From contig OY725506.1 in the NCBI GenBank assembly GCA_963281255.1, positions 2,461,001-2,525,000 on the forward strand: 64,000 bases of DNA. Direction: 5' to 3'. A model generated the notes under the pieces. That model worked only from the letters and a program-made list of their open reading frames with translations. It searched no databases and was not told the origin of the DNA. This stretch comes from Aphrocallistes beatrix. Lineage: Eukaryota > Porifera > Hexactinellida > Sceptrulophora > Aphrocallistidae. Positions 1 through 11,473 of this stretch are shown here, piece after piece; the first letter of the stretch is position 1, and every line of letters begins with the position of its first letter. Position numbers and translations under genes: made by a program.

Positions 1-474
1 GTAGTAATAGACTCTCAATACGAAATCCAGATCCTACGAAGCTTCTTAGACAGACAGCTGAACTTTATTCTTTAACTCTTGAATGTTAGTATTACTAACT
101 TGATATCTGAATTACCTGATTTATACCTGATTTATTTACTTGTATATGACTTTCCAAATTGATTAATTTGTTTTTACACGTATAATGTTGTTTATTAACT
201 TCGGTTCTTATTACAATGCATCTTGTTGCGATTTCTCAATTATATCATCCGATAATCAAATGGGATTTATTAAATAGTCTTCATCCTGGATATTTGAAGT
301 GAATAGATGCACATAATAATGGGTATGCCATAACCTACTCTAATAATGCTTCACATTAAAATAACCAAGGATGCGGGAATAGCCGAATGGATTAAAACAC
401 GATTAGCCTAAATCGTATCGGATAGGCATTTAGAATGTATTACCAGCATATATAACAGGGCATCAAAGCACACG
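1..474. other. Gene-free AT-rich sequence
   Basis: No coding region, RNA gene or terminal repeat was recognised here. It ends at the first Tc1-type MITE. Confidence 0.5.
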
Positions 475-960
475 CACTACCCGGACAAAAGTATTCGACC
501 ACCACGAAAACCTCCATACAAATAGTATTAAAGTGGATCTACTCATAATGGAATATGTACTCAAACAGTAAGACATATTCTATTTTTTTTTCAGATTCGT
601 AAACTACATATCCGAATTACTAATTTTTGAACTTTCAATACAAATACTAATTCACATGTAGAAAATGAACAACTTCTGCCACTTGGTGTATAATCGCCAC
701 CACATATAATTGCCGTGACTCGAGACAAGTTGCATCAAGTATCAAAGGTAGATTTTTATAATTTTGGGAGTTAGTAATTGAGTTGAGGATCTCAATTATG
801 AGTAATTAGAAGAATGTGTAGATTATGAATTACTAAAGTAGAAATCAAAAATAGTAGTATTTCTAACAGTTTGAGTACATATTCCTTAATGGATAGATCC
901 ATTTTAATACTATTTGTATGGAGGTTTCTTTGGTGGCTGAATACTTTTGTCCGGGTACTG
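475..960. mobile_element. Tc1/mariner-type MITE, copy 1
   Basis: The two ends are long inverted repeats, with cores CCGGACAAAAGTATTCGACC on the left and its diverged complement on the right, and the similarity runs about 90 bp inwards. The right end is followed by TA, as expected for Tc1/mariner; the left TA appears mutated to CG. There is no coding capacity. A second copy at 35351-36374 has the same ends and interior but contains a Helitron-like insertion, so this copy serves as its empty site. Confidence 0.8.
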
Positions 961-1145
961 TATATCAGTTGTCAAAATTTCGATTAGTCATCATATCATC
1001 GCAACAAGTCATTTTAAGCACGATTTTGGCAATTTTCTAAGCTGTTTTAAGCCTACTTCTAAATGTTATTAAGGGAGAATTTTTGTGTGAAATATAGTGA
1101 GCCAATGAATTGCCTAGAATTGATGCAGATGTATTTGTTTGTGTA

Positions 1146-1714
1146 CAGGGTGTACCATAATTATTGCCTTATTTTGAATTTTCTTTATTTGACCAATACT
1201 CCTCTACTAGAGCACTTTTCCCAAGTTCACTGTGATAAAGTTATTAACTACCCTTATACAGTAACAAAATATGTAAAACTATTTGAGCTACACAATAGCC
1301 TTTGTAGAATATTTGTATAATGATAAAGCCCTAAATCATCACTTATACATGTACAGGTGACCCAAATTGCTTTTCTGAATAAAATTTCAATAAAGCTATT
1401 AGAAGGTTTATTTCAATTTCTTTTGATGAACCACCTTCTGACTGCTACATATTACTGAAATACTTTCTAATAACTTTATTTTTAAATAATTTGCATTCAA
1501 ATTTGAGGACCAAGACATCCTTAAGTGAGTATTTATGATAAAAACATATCTTACTGAGCCTATTGTGTAGCTACTACGATGCTAACTTTTTAATTACCAT
1601 TTAAGGGGATTTAATAACTTCAATAAAGAGAAATTTGACTTAGTGCTCTAGATGGCTAGTATTGGCAATATTATATCTCAAAATTCCTAATAGGGCAATA
1701 ATTATGGGACACTG
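1146..1714. mobile_element. mariner-type MITE with CAGGGTGTACCATAATTATT ends
   Basis: The left end CAGGGTGTACCATAATTATT is mirrored by AATAATTATGGGACACTG at the right, and the similarity extends about 35 bp. Both ends are flanked by TA (1144-1145 and 1715-1716), the target duplication of the Tc1/mariner superfamily. The reading frame at 1063-1320 crosses the left boundary and has no recognisable domain, so it is not called as a gene. Confidence 0.75.
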
Positions 1715-1762
1715 TACATTGTTGTTGAAACAACATTTCCTGTCATAATTAATAATATATAT

Positions 1763-1936
1763 ATTTGTCACCTTTTGGGGGCGAAGGTGTGAAATTCCGC
1801 TTAGTCCTCCGAATTTCCTTGTAAAATGTTATTTCACACCTCCATGTCATTTTTCAAGTTTCTAGCTCCTGCCAATTCCTCAATCAGCTCGAACAAACAG
1901 ACAAACAAAAAAACCATCGAATTTTAATATATAAGA
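1763..1936 (-). mobile_element. Helitron-like family B, 5'-end fragment
   Basis: On the minus strand this starts with TCTTATATATTAAAA and continues with the gap-tolerant body seen in the other family B copies (12706, 13594, 24856, 43897), including the GGTGACAAAT segment. It is truncated and diverged. Next to it, at about 1950-1990, is a short stretch resembling family A interior sequence. Confidence 0.6.
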
Positions 1937-2373
1937 TATTAATATACACCTGTGATCAAAATTTCAGTCTTCTATCACATATAATAGTCCATGCACCAGG
2001 GGAGATGGTGGGTTCAAATCGAGGGGCTAACGCTAATATTGATTTTTGGCAAGCTATATACTCCCAGAGTTGGAAAATATATGATGGACTTTCAAGGAAA
2101 GTAGCTTTTGGTTGTTACTGGTATTATTCCAGACCAACTGTCAGATATTCGGACGGAACCTCCTTTCACAAAAATAATATTAAATGACCATATATATGGG
2201 TTTTAAGCTTCTAGTTGCACTCAGTTGACCAAGCGGAGTCGAAAGAGGGGTCTCTCGATATATTGCAAATTGTTTTGAAATGCTATAGTGTCACATTCTT
2301 GGGTTGCTATGGTGTTGCTAGGGTGAATATGTTTATTATTTGCCTTTCATTCGTCCATAATTTTCCTTGTCAG

Positions 2374-3012
2374 GTGTACATAAAGTGTGGTACCAAAAGC
2401 AGAGAGAGATTTGTTGACTTGAAAAAAGTTGCTGCTGTCGTTGGTCATGACATTTGCAGTGCACTTTCTGGAATGCATTCTTTCACAGGATGTGATACAG
2501 TTAGTACTTTTGGAGGAAAATGTACGGTCAGTGCTTTGAAGTTAATGCAGAAGACCAGGAAGTACCAAGAATTATTTACCAAGCTGGGAAAGGAATGGTC
2601 AATTACAAGAGACCTCTTCAATGTGCTTCAAGAGTTCACCTGTAAGCTATATGCTAACAAATGTCCATCTATCACTGTAAACGAGCTACGCTTTCTATTG
2701 TTCAGGGCAAAGAAAGGGGAGGTAGAATCAGGACAGTTGCCCCCTTGTGAAGATGTGGAGTGTAGAATCGAGCTCTTGAGCAGTATCCCAAGATTCCTAA
2801 TCCAAGTTGTCATGGGTGGATCATTGAAGATGGGAAATCTGCGATTCGCTGGATGACAGGATTACCAGCCCCAGATGCCATCTTTGAATTCCTATCTTGA
2901 AAGTGCACCTCAATCTGCAAGCTATCAAATTGCCAGTGCCTTGTCAACGGATTAAAATGCACAATTTTATGCAGACTGCAAGACTGCAATAATTGGCATG
3001 AAGAGAACAATC
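2374..3012 (+). pseudogene. Mobile-element-associated protein with Cys-rich (CXC-like) tail, broken
   Basis: The translation begins after a T-rich acceptor-like CAG (2371-2373) and contains GMHSFTGCDTVSTFGGKCTV and VNELRFLLFRAKKGEVESGQ. I recognise this pattern from repeated uncharacterised proteins in invertebrate genomes, from memory. The reading frame shifts near 2790. In the new frame come CHGWIIEDGKSAIRWMTG and a tail with repeated cysteines (CKLSNCQCLVNGLKC, LCRLQDC) like a tesmin/CXC zinc-binding end. One cysteine position is replaced by TGA near 2900. No catalytic residues can be assigned. It lies inside the inverted-arm composite and is probably its old cargo or accessory protein. 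The function is unknown. Confidence 0.55.
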
Positions 3013-3935
3013 AAGTGCAAGATTCACAAGATTACTCAGGTATTGAGGGGCTTAACTGTGATATTCATTGATCACTTGGTATACTAACATTTTTGTTAGC
3101 ATGAAAAATCACAACCGTAGTTAAGTTATCCACAAGGAAAAAATGTTGGATCGTATCACTTTATCTTGACATAAACTATTAATACTAAATGATACCAAAT
3201 TCATTATTTTTAGTCTGCTTCATGGACTTAAAGAAGGTCTCTGGGGCATTATTCTCAGATCGACTTAAACTTAACTTGTATTTAACTTAGACTAAGATTA
3301 CTTAGTTTTCATTAAGTTTTCTTAACTATACTTGTACTTAAATCTATACTTAGTTTTTTTGCTGGAAACTAAGAAATTACTAAGTAGTAAATAGTTAGTT
3401 TATGCGTCGAACTAAATAACAACTTAGTATTTCCTTAGTTTTGACTAAATATTTAGTTTTACTTAGTTCAATAATCACATGCAAGTTTTGTTTCATTTTG
3501 CATAGAAACCAAGTATTTAATAGTTTGGTCAATCAAAGGGCATTTAGAGATAGGTCAAATGACCCATCGAGTCAATTCATAATAATTATCATAATACTAC
3601 TCGTAACATGTTCATTATTCAGCAGCTTCACGTTTGCCTAAGATATTGAGTGGTGAAGACGTTTTTGTGGTAATTACTGTAAATCAAATCAATGTCGTAA
3701 AATTATACTACAGCTAATGGTGACTCTTCAATAAATAAATAGAGTTCTAATTGCGATAAAATTGGATCGTATCGTTCTTACCAAAAAATAATATTGCATT
3801 TATTTTCACATCTTTCCCTTTGCAAGGATGTAAAATAATATTTTCTATATAAAATTGTGAGTTAAGTCACTTTCGAAGTCGACTTAAAAAATATATTCAT
3901 TTAAGTTAAAAACTTAGTAAATACTTGTACTGTTG

Positions 3936-4324
3936 CGTGATATCTTGAGATCGTAATATTTTAAGATATCGTAGCATTCTGAGATTTAGTTTGGCTTACT
4001 CAAATGGCCTTGTGGTTCAATAGGTTCCATCGTGGCACTAAATTGTGGCACATGACAAAGTTTGATGGCACGTGACACAATTTACTATGGTACAACCCCA
4101 TATGGACCATGGACAGAGTATATTTTTCATTATTTGTCCATATGGGGTTCTACCATAGTAAATTGTCGCGTGCCACTAAATTGTGCCACATGCCATCAAA
4201 TTTAGTCATGTGCCACAATTTAGTGCCACGATGAACCGATTGAACCATAAGGCCATTTGAGTAAGCCAAACTAAATCTCAGAATGCTACGATATCTCAAA
4301 ATATTACGATCTCAAGATATCACG
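3936..4324. repeat. 389-bp near-perfect palindrome (foldback element)
   Basis: Left arm CGTGATATCTTGAGATCGTA... pairs with ...TACGATCTCAAGATATCACG at the right for roughly 180 bp, with a few mismatches around a central CCATATGGACCATGGA region. The boundary motif reappears at 4953-4975 (ATATCACGCAACAGTAC), on the far side of the Helitron-like copy. That copy therefore seems to have inserted into a duplicated boundary of this palindrome. Confidence 0.8.
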
Positions 4325-4363
4325 GTACTAAATCATCCATGGTTACTTAATACTAGGATCTCA

Positions 4364-4404
<41 letters not shown>

Positions 4405-4406
<2 letters not shown>

Positions 4407-4951
4407 AGCGCGCTTCGCTTGCTTGCGCTGCGCGGCTGGCAGACACTTTATGTCCGCCGGAGGCTCCCTTCGGTCACCTGGAGGTGACATTGGTTAATTA
4501 TAAGGGAGATAACATCTCTAAATATGTCCATCTTAGTGTTAAAACCGATTTCACTCGAAAAATCAACAAATTTGTCAATTTTAAAATTTTTGATGCGTAA
4601 TCATGACGTCATAACAAAGTGATGAGTCATCATTTTTTGATGAAAGTCGCATCATATGTGAGGTATCTTAGTATACAGATTCTATTAAAATTTCAGCCTT
4701 CTATCTCCTATAATGGCCGAGTTATGCCCGAATAACTGTGTTGCTTAACTTTTAAAAATGTGACAATGACGTCATAATTCCATGATGAGTCGGATTTTGC
4801 TCTGAGCTCAGAACTTACTGGAGCCATCACCAAAAGACTCCCACATGCCAAAAATCAGCTTTCTGTGCCTGGCAGTTTCTTCAATCAATTCGTAACAGAT
4901 ATATATATAGATATATATATACAAATACTAATCGAGTTTTAATAGTAAGGA
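4405..4951 (-). mobile_element. Helitron-like family A, full copy
   Basis: Minus-strand 5' end TCCTTACTATTAAAACTCG (at 4951), a TA-rich microsatellite, the body starting GTAACGAATTGATTGAAGAA, and a 3' end with two GC-rich hairpins finishing in GCGCGCTTG (at 4405). It has no terminal inverted repeats and no target duplication. This is typical for Helitron-type elements: 5' TC, 3' hairpin, insertion between A and T. There is no coding sequence. The 3' end CTTG departs from the usual CTRR. Confidence 0.75.
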
Positions 4952-5559
4952 TATATATATCACGCAACAGTACTAAGTAAATACTAAGTATTCAACCAAA
5001 ACTAGGTAAAACTAAGTATCTACCTAGTTTTGTTCAGTGAATACCAGGTTAAACTTTACTTGGTTTTTAGCAAAAAATTAATTAAATACTAAGTATACCA
5101 GATAAAACTAAGTAAATACTTAGTTTACTTAGTTTAAGTCGATCTGAGAATAAGGCCCCTGGCCACTAAAAGCTATGTTTAGAGGCGATATTCGTAGTGA
5201 AAACACATTTTCCAGCAATTTGAGGGGTGACTATATTGGCGCACTTTATCACCATAGCAACCCAAGAATGTGACATCATTGTATTTTCAAAACATTTTGT
5301 AATATATTGACCTCTCTTTCGACTCCGCTTGGTCAGCTGAGTGCAACTAGAAGCTTAAACCCCATATATATGGTCATTTAATATTATTTTTGTGAAAGGG
5401 GGTTTCGTCCGAATATCTGACAGTCGGTCAGGAATAACGCCAGTAACAACCAAAAGCTACCTTCCCTGCAAGTTCATCATATATTTTCCAACTATGGGAG
5501 TATATAGCTTGCCAAAAATCAACATTAGCGTTAGTCCCTCGAGGTGGTACCAATAACAT

Positions 5560-6295
5560 GACACGGATTGGAATAACGGCAATACATGTTCGGGTTGGGA
5601 TATTATACACTTCCAGAGATACACTCATAATGTTAAAGCCATATATTTTCATAGCCTATTTATTCGGTAGATGATACTCTAATATAAGTAATATACCAAA
5701 TTTTAAAGCCTAAACTTTTTCGTTAAAGTCCTACGCCTAAAGGAGGGTTTTGCGCTCTTCGAAAATGCTTTAGAAGGAGCAAAATATTGATACTGGCAGG
5801 TAGTACTGAAACAAATTTCAAACTAACAGCGGCCTTAATTAATGTACTCACTGATATTTTTTTCATTTCCTGTTGGTTAACAATAAGCAACAATGATAGT
5901 TGCTTATTATTAGCCAACAAGATTTATAAAAGATCTCCATAAAATTGTGCAGAAATTAATCTAGTGAACTAGACATTTTCATCCTTCTTGGATCGCTGTA
6001 AATGTGCATATTTCGTATACAACTAACCTTTTTCGCAGAATGTTTCAGATTATAAATTTCCTTTCAAGCTCTTAATATACTCGTATAAGTAGTAAATTGA
6101 GCTTGGTGATACACTCGGAATATTCACGAACGCTCTGTTCAGAGGTCTGGAGGTAACCAATATACCTATAAACCCGGATATTAGGGATATCCAGACAGTA
6201 TGCTCCCTTTCTACTGTCAGAATTTTTAGTAATATCGAATCCTAATTATGCCGGCGTAGATTGATTATTTGATTTCCCATATGCGGATAAGAGCA
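5560..6295. other. Gene-free spacer
   Basis: No convincing gene, terminal repeat or RNA was seen. The reading frames here are short and low in complexity. Confidence 0.45.
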
Positions 6296-6833
6296 TTCTT
6301 GTCACTATTAAAACTCGATCAATGTTTATATATATATCGCTGTAACGAATTGATTGAAGAAACTGCCAAGCACAGAAAGCTGATTTTTGGCATGTGGGAG
6401 TATTTTGGCTATGGCTCCACTAAGTTCTGAGCTCAGAGCAAAATGTTGACTCATCATGGAATTATGACGTCATTGTCACATTTTTAAAAGTTAAGCAATA
6501 CAGTTATTCGAGCTTAACTCAGCCATTATAGGAGATAGATGGCTGAGATTTTAATAGAATCTGTATACTGACATATCTCACATATGACGCGACTATCATC
6601 AGAAAATGATGACTCATCACTTTGTTATGACGTCATCATTACTCATCAAAATTTTAAAATTGATCAATTTTGTGATTTTTCGTGCGATATCGATTATAAC
6701 AGTAGGACAGACGTATTTGGAGATGTTATTCCCTTTATAACTAATCAATGGCGACCACAGGCGCCCAAAGTGCGCCTTCGGCGTGCACAAAGTGTCCGCC
6801 AGCCGCGCATCGCAAGCAAGCGAAGCGCGCTTG
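6296..6833 (+). mobile_element. Helitron-like family A copy
   Basis: The 5' end is diverged (TCTTGTCACTATTAAAACTC), followed by the family body and the shared 3' end GCGAAGCGCGCTTG at 6820-6833. A TA-rich run follows, and a Tc1 element has inserted in it. The next copy begins at 7979, so the two are head to tail with later insertions in the junction. Confidence 0.75.
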
Positions 6834-6847
6834 TATATATATATATA

Positions 6848-7467
6848 CACTAGCGGTCAAAAAGAATTACCCACCTCGATTTTTTTCAAAATTTGCCTTA
6901 TTTCTACTATCTCAAGGCCCGGTTTCTCTGAGCCTTCTTTGTGCCACATAGATATCGAAACATTTATTCCGTACTGAACCTTAACTTCAGCTCGAATCTG
7001 GGGTACAGTTTTAAAACGGTCGGATTTACATTTCCGAACGATTAGACGATCCTCTTTACTGCTGGTTTTCCGGGACCTTTCTGGGATCTGGCGATCGGCA
7101 ACAGATCCAGTCAGTCGTTGCTTCTGGAGGATGAGACTAACGCTCTTTCTACTGCAAACGAGTCGAGCTGCTATTTGCCGTGAAGAATAACCTTCTTCCG
7201 ACAGGACAACTATTTTCCTCACGTTTCTAAACTTATTCTTGGCTTAGGAGGCATCAAAAATTCGAAATTATTACATTTTTAAATCTCGGAAAAATTTCAA
7301 ACTCGTATTGAAAGTAGTCGGATAGTGATAACCATTTGATTGACTGGTAGCTACTTGAATAAATCGAGGTTGTATTAGAACTAGACAATGTAAGATCTTA
7401 TAATATCAATTCTAAGTAGCAACCAGTAGTAAATACTGTGGTGGGTAATTCTTTTTGACCGCTAGTG
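6848..7467 (-). mobile_element. Internally deleted Tc1-like transposon
   Basis: Inverted ends CACTAGCGGTCAAAAAGAAT / ATTCTTTTTGACCGCTAGTG match for about 27 bp and lie in a TA-rich target. About 620 bp remain of an element that is normally 1.3-1.7 kb. It encodes only the N-terminal DNA-binding part of the transposase. Confidence 0.85.
6857..7222 (-). pseudogene. Tc1-like transposase, N-terminal fragment
   Basis: About 85 residues match the paired-like helix-turn-helix domains of Tc1 transposases: LSEEGYSSRQIAARL, then CSRKSVSLILQK, then a basic linker and a second HTH ending at VQYGINVS. After this the sequence runs into unrelated residues. The whole DDE catalytic domain is missing, so no active enzyme is made. 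The first codon in frame is GTG, and an upstream exon or a mutated start is possible. A repressor role for the DNA-binding fragment is conceivable but not shown. Confidence 0.8.
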
Positions 7468-7481
7468 TGTATATAGTATAT

Positions 7482-7969
7482 ATGTCATGGGGAAGCTTCA
7501 AATTTGGTGGAATTTTAAATTCCCCTAGTGGAAATTAAAATTGGAGTTTCCACTGGGGGGAATTTCAATTGGAGTTTCCCCTAGTGGAAATTTAAATCTC
7601 CCTAGTGGAACTTTAAATTCCCCTAATGGAAATTTAAATTTCCCTAGTGGGAACTCTAATTAGGGGCAATTTAAAGTTTCACCAGTGGGACACCCAATTG
7701 TAAACGGCAAAATTTAGTCATTTGATTTTAAATACCCCCAGGGCAAATTATAATTAGAGTTCCCACTAGGGGAATTTAAATTTCCACTAGGGGAAACTCC
7801 AATTTTTTGAACGGCAAAATCTAGTCTTTAGAAATTTAAATTTACCCAGGGCAAATTCAAATTGGAGTTCCCACTAGGGGAATTTAAATTCCCCCAAGTG
7901 GAAACTCCAATTTGAATTTCCCCTGGGGGAACTTCAAATTCCCCCAGATTTGAAGTTTCCCCATGACAT
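7482..7969. mobile_element. Palindromic MITE built of CCCCTAGTGG-type units
   Basis: The ends ATGTCATGGGGAAGCTTCAA and its near-complement ending CCCCATGACAT form inverted repeats. The interior is a mosaic of about 20-bp units such as CCCCTAGTGGAAATTTAAAT in both orientations, so most of the element can fold on itself. It sits in a TA run between two Helitron-like copies. No coding. Confidence 0.7.
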
Positions 7970-7978
7970 ATATATATA

Positions 7979-8670
7979 TCTGTAACGAATTGATTGAAAA
8001 ACTGCCCAGCACAAAAGCTGATTTTTGGCATGTGGGAGTCTTTTGGCTATGGCTCCAGTAAGTTCTGAGCTCAGACGAAAATGTCGACTCATCATGGAAT
8101 TATGACGTCATTGTCACATTTTTAAAAGTCAAGCAACCGAGTTATTCGAGCATAACTCAGCCATTATAGGAGATAGAAGGCTGAAATTTTAATAGAATCT
8201 GTATACTAACATACCTCACATATGATACAACTATCATCAAAAAACGATAACTCATCACTTTGTTATAACGTCATCATTACGCATCAAAATTTTATAATTG
8301 ACAAATTTGGTGATTTTTCAAGTGATATCGATTTTAACACTAAGATAGACATATTTAAAGATGTTATCTCCCTTATAATTAACCAATGTGACCTCAGGCG
8401 ACCGAAGGGAGCCTCCGGCGGACAATTTGTGTCCGCCGGAGGCGCCCTTTGGGCGCCTGTGGTCACCATTGATAAATTATATGGGAGATAACATCTCTAA
8501 ATACGTCTGTCATAGTGCTATAATCGATATCGTCGAAAAATCATCAAATTTGTCAATTTTTAAAATTTTGATGCGTTATGATAACGTCATAACAGAGTGA
8601 TGAGTCATCATTTTTTGATAATAGTTGGGTCATACTTGAGGTAAATTAATATGCATAACTCTAGAAATTT
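7979..8670. mobile_element. Two Helitron-like family A copies joined tail to tail
   Basis: A plus-strand copy (7979 to about 8435, starting at CTGTAACGAATTGATTGAA and lacking its 5' tip) meets an inverted partial copy (about 8436-8670) at a perfect palindrome, centre GGCGGACAATTTGTGTCCGCC. Both copies have lost the final hairpin and the GCGCGCTTG end. The arrangement suggests inversion or tail-to-tail joining through the 3' hairpin. Confidence 0.65.
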
Positions 8671-8691
8671 GTAACCATCGAATTATAATTT

Positions 8692-9757
8692 TTACATTGC
8701 TAAAAAGCAGTTACTAGCAACAAATAGGATTTTGCGCAAGATATGACAACCACTCACAACACAAAACGGGCATACATTTACCCATGAATCACAGACATCG
8801 GCATTCAAGATATAATTCATTGATAGATCGACAAGGATATTCCTGGATGGTCCTTCTACTAACAATGCCATCATTTCGTTATCGTTTTCGATGCTACCAA
8901 AAATCTTCCAAGCAGTAACGATAGATTCTAGGACTAACTAGGGGATACTCCAAACCTCCACAATCGGAGAGATCTAGTAGCTTAAACTGAGATAAGGATG
9001 GTTCATCAATAAACAAATCTTTATCGATAGTTAATAAATCTCGACATATCCTACAATCATGACTACGTTTCAGGTATTGGTGTGTAGAATAACCAGCTAT
9101 ACTAAAAGCTAAAGATTGAAGGACCTAAATATTGCATTCAACGGCAGAGAGATCTGATAATGCACTCATAAATGGATCAAGGTCAACTTCGCGATTAGAA
9201 TCTACACCACCTTCAGATGAAAAAGATTCAAAAAATTCTTGTAATGTGGAAGTGCTAGAAACAGCCTGGCTAGAAAACAAGTTTAAAATGTTAAAAACTT
9301 TGAGACGGCGTTCTGAGTCTAAAATTTGAAGATACGAAACATGATAATTAGCACCTGACATCATGCGATAAAGCCCAACATGGTGTTATAATGGGTCTGT
9401 CTGTAAGATTGATGATAGGAGATAAGAAAAGCCACAATTCTCAGATAGATAATTTGTAATTTGAGGTATCACGAGGCACGCATGCTTGAAGCTTTTAAAT
9501 GTCTGCTTACTTAATTTGTCAGAAAGTGACTCCCAAGCATCCAACCAATAAACGATCCGAGTTAGAAAAGTAAATCGCTCGTCATTAAACGTCAAAGGCT
9601 TAGACATCGAGTCATTAAAACGCACATGTTTATACGGTACGCCGACATTAAAGATTTTCCACAGAGACAATAGAATCCCAACGAAGACTGAAGTGTTTGA
9701 TTTAAAAGCTGAACAGCGTTGGTCGTTCTGAATCCTTTCCATGACAAACCCTTTCAA
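8692..9757 (-). pseudogene. P-element-type transposase remnant (C-terminal half)
   Basis: Read 9757 to 8692, several frames give a P-element/THAP9-type C-terminal region: FNDERFTFLTRIVYWLDAWE (about 9560), GFSYLLSSILQTDPL then HHVGLYRMMSGANYHVSYLQ (9330-9410), HDCRICRDLL (about 9050) and LVDLSMNYILNADVCDSW (about 8800). Stop codons and frame changes interrupt it at several points. No N-terminal THAP zinc finger is present. The family assignment rests on remembered motif order. It abuts the MULE remnant upstream with no visible boundary. Confidence 0.6.
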
Positions 9758-10946
9758 TCTCGTTATCTGTATCAGAAATTATTTCGTTTAAAATTGCCAT
9801 GAAGTTCCATATTCTTGGATGGCTACAAATAATTCTCCTTTTGAGCTTTGCGTGGTAGCTTTCGGCTGCATTATTAGTTGTAATATCTGACTCAAAAATC
9901 GATAGTTCTTCAGCACTTATTTGACCGAGTCACCTTTTTCTAAAGTATTTCATTAGACTTTGTACTTGCAAGTTATCAGAGAGATCGAGAGACTGTAAAA
10001 GGTTATAAGTCTGCTGTATAACATTAGCTAGAAGAAAAGGGATAGCCATTAAACAGCGTACATATGTTGCAAACTCGTGATTTTCATGTCTGTGCTAGTC
10101 CGAGCTTTTTCTGCCAAGTTTTCTGCCAAATACGCTAAACAAAATGAAACCAACAGCCAAAATTTCTTACATTTGGATAAACTTCTTTCAATGCATTCCT
10201 TGGAGTTGCTTCTCAATCTGACATTGATACTATAGGTTGAAATTGGGGTACAAGGGAATCAATCTTATTTAATACTGCCTTATAAAGTTCTTGATCTTTA
10301 GTTATCATCAGACAATGTATGCCGGGTAAAGTATATCGACCAACAGCTATAAAAATCGTCCACAGCTGATAAAATTGGACAGGTACCGTATAAAAAGTTC
10401 CATCAAATTGAATACTTCTTATTTGGGGTAATAAATTTTTCAGTTTATTGGAGAAGAAAATTATTGCAGTATGGTTATCAATAGACACACTACATCTATA
10501 AAACTGACGGAATGTTGTAGTTGATAGCATCTCTGAAAATTATGTAGCATTTGCTGGAATCTTAGGCTGTAACATTCTTTTGGAGCGATACATGGCAGAT
10601 TCACATTCGCTAAATGAGACACTAGATCCAGGTATATCTTTTCTTGTTATGTCATCAAAAATCTTCCGTAAGTTATCTTGCGAATTTCGAACCTTAATTT
10701 TGCATTTCGATTTTAATTCATAAGCTGCACTTTGATATTCTCCTAAACCGTGGTTAGTATGGTAATCGGAGAAATCAGGTTTGTATCCATATGCAATTTC
10801 GCCGTCGCTTTACAGCCATCCTTGAAGAGAACGCATTTCAAATAAGTTTTGTTTTCTTTTACTTTGCATTTCAGATATTTGTACTCATCTGTTGTTGTAA
10901 AGACCCGTCCAATATGACGTCTATAATAGCCAACTGTGTATTCCAT
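9740..10946 (-). pseudogene. FLYWCH-type MULE transposase, broken
   Basis: The N-terminus has a FLYWCH-like zinc finger (YLKCKVKENKTYLKCVLF, then CKATAKLH), followed by SECESAMYRSKRMLQPKIP. The DDE region is IQFDGTFYTVPVQFYQLWTI with first catalytic Asp in FDGTF. Next comes a stop where this family usually has SDWE, then NVRNFGCWFHF, and near 9790-9850 the typical ITTNNAAESYHAKLKRRI. At least one nonsense codon and several frameshifts disable it. No terminal inverted repeats were found. Confidence 0.75.
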
Positions 10947-11104
10947 AAGAAATCAGTAGAAATGAATACTTAGGAGATATTACAAACATATTATATAGTG
11001 AATTAATATTGTTATTGTTATCACAATTCCTTGATAAGAGGCAACAAAACCCAAACTCATCATCGTATGGTTTCAATATAGTAGAATGAGAAACCATTAT
11101 AACG

Positions 11105-11200
11105 GAGTCGAACTAATAACAACCCTAGCAAAAACCGAATCAAACTAATGACAACCTATGATATCCGAACTAGTGACAACCTTAAGATTCGAACTAATGC
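11105..11200. repeat. Degenerate CGAACTAATGACAACC repeats
   Basis: Four diverged copies of CGAACTAATRACAACC at roughly 28-bp spacing. They may be the end of an old MITE, because similar repeated ends occur in the pogo-type MITEs of this window, but no partner end was found. Confidence 0.4.
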
Positions 11201-11473
11201 AGCGCCCCCCAATAAAATTTAGCCCGAGGCTATTGCATTCATCCCAAGTGACCAGACAAATACTGGTCTGACCAGCATTTCCGAACAAAACCAGCATAAT
11301 CAGAGTGACTACAAAAATATGTTACTCAATTGTAACTTAGCTTACTTATATTTAATATCGAAAATACTTACTTTTACAATCAATTTAAAACTTAGCAATA
11401 TATTGCTTAATTTCATTTATATACACATTCTTGATTTTGTGACTATGTCAGGACGAGCATTTGAATTCAAATG

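Larger units (their letters stand above)
3246..5158. mobile_element. Terminal-inverted-repeat element, TTATTCTCAGATCGACTTAA ends
   Basis: The left end reads GGGGCATTATTCTCAGATCG and the right end ends CGATCTGAGAATAAGGCCCC. Inside both ends are AT-rich arms made of many ACTTAGT/ACTAAGT-type units in opposite orientation. The interior holds a near-perfect palindrome (3936-4324) and a Helitron-like copy (4405-4951). There is no coding sequence. The type is a non-autonomous DNA transposon; the superfamily was not determined. Confidence 0.65.
2010..5545. mobile_element. Composite element with ~320-bp inverted arms
   Basis: The left arm (about 2010-2330) and right arm (about 5230-5545) are inverted copies of each other, sharing for example GCTAACGCTAATRTTGATTT and the stretch around AGTTGACCAAGCGGAGTC. 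They bracket a coding remnant (2374-3012), a nested terminal-inverted-repeat element (3246-5158), a 389-bp palindrome and a Helitron-like copy. I cannot fix the outer termini or a target duplication, so the superfamily is unknown. The arms could be long terminal inverted repeats of one transposon, or a fortuitous inverted duplication. Confidence 0.55.

Noticed and set aside
1063-1320. 85-codon open frame
   Set aside because: It crosses the border of a mariner-type MITE and has no recognisable domain.
4405-4951. Family A as a tRNA-derived SINE
   Set aside because: No A/B box promoter or poly-A/simple tail at a fixed end. The empty site shows no target duplication.
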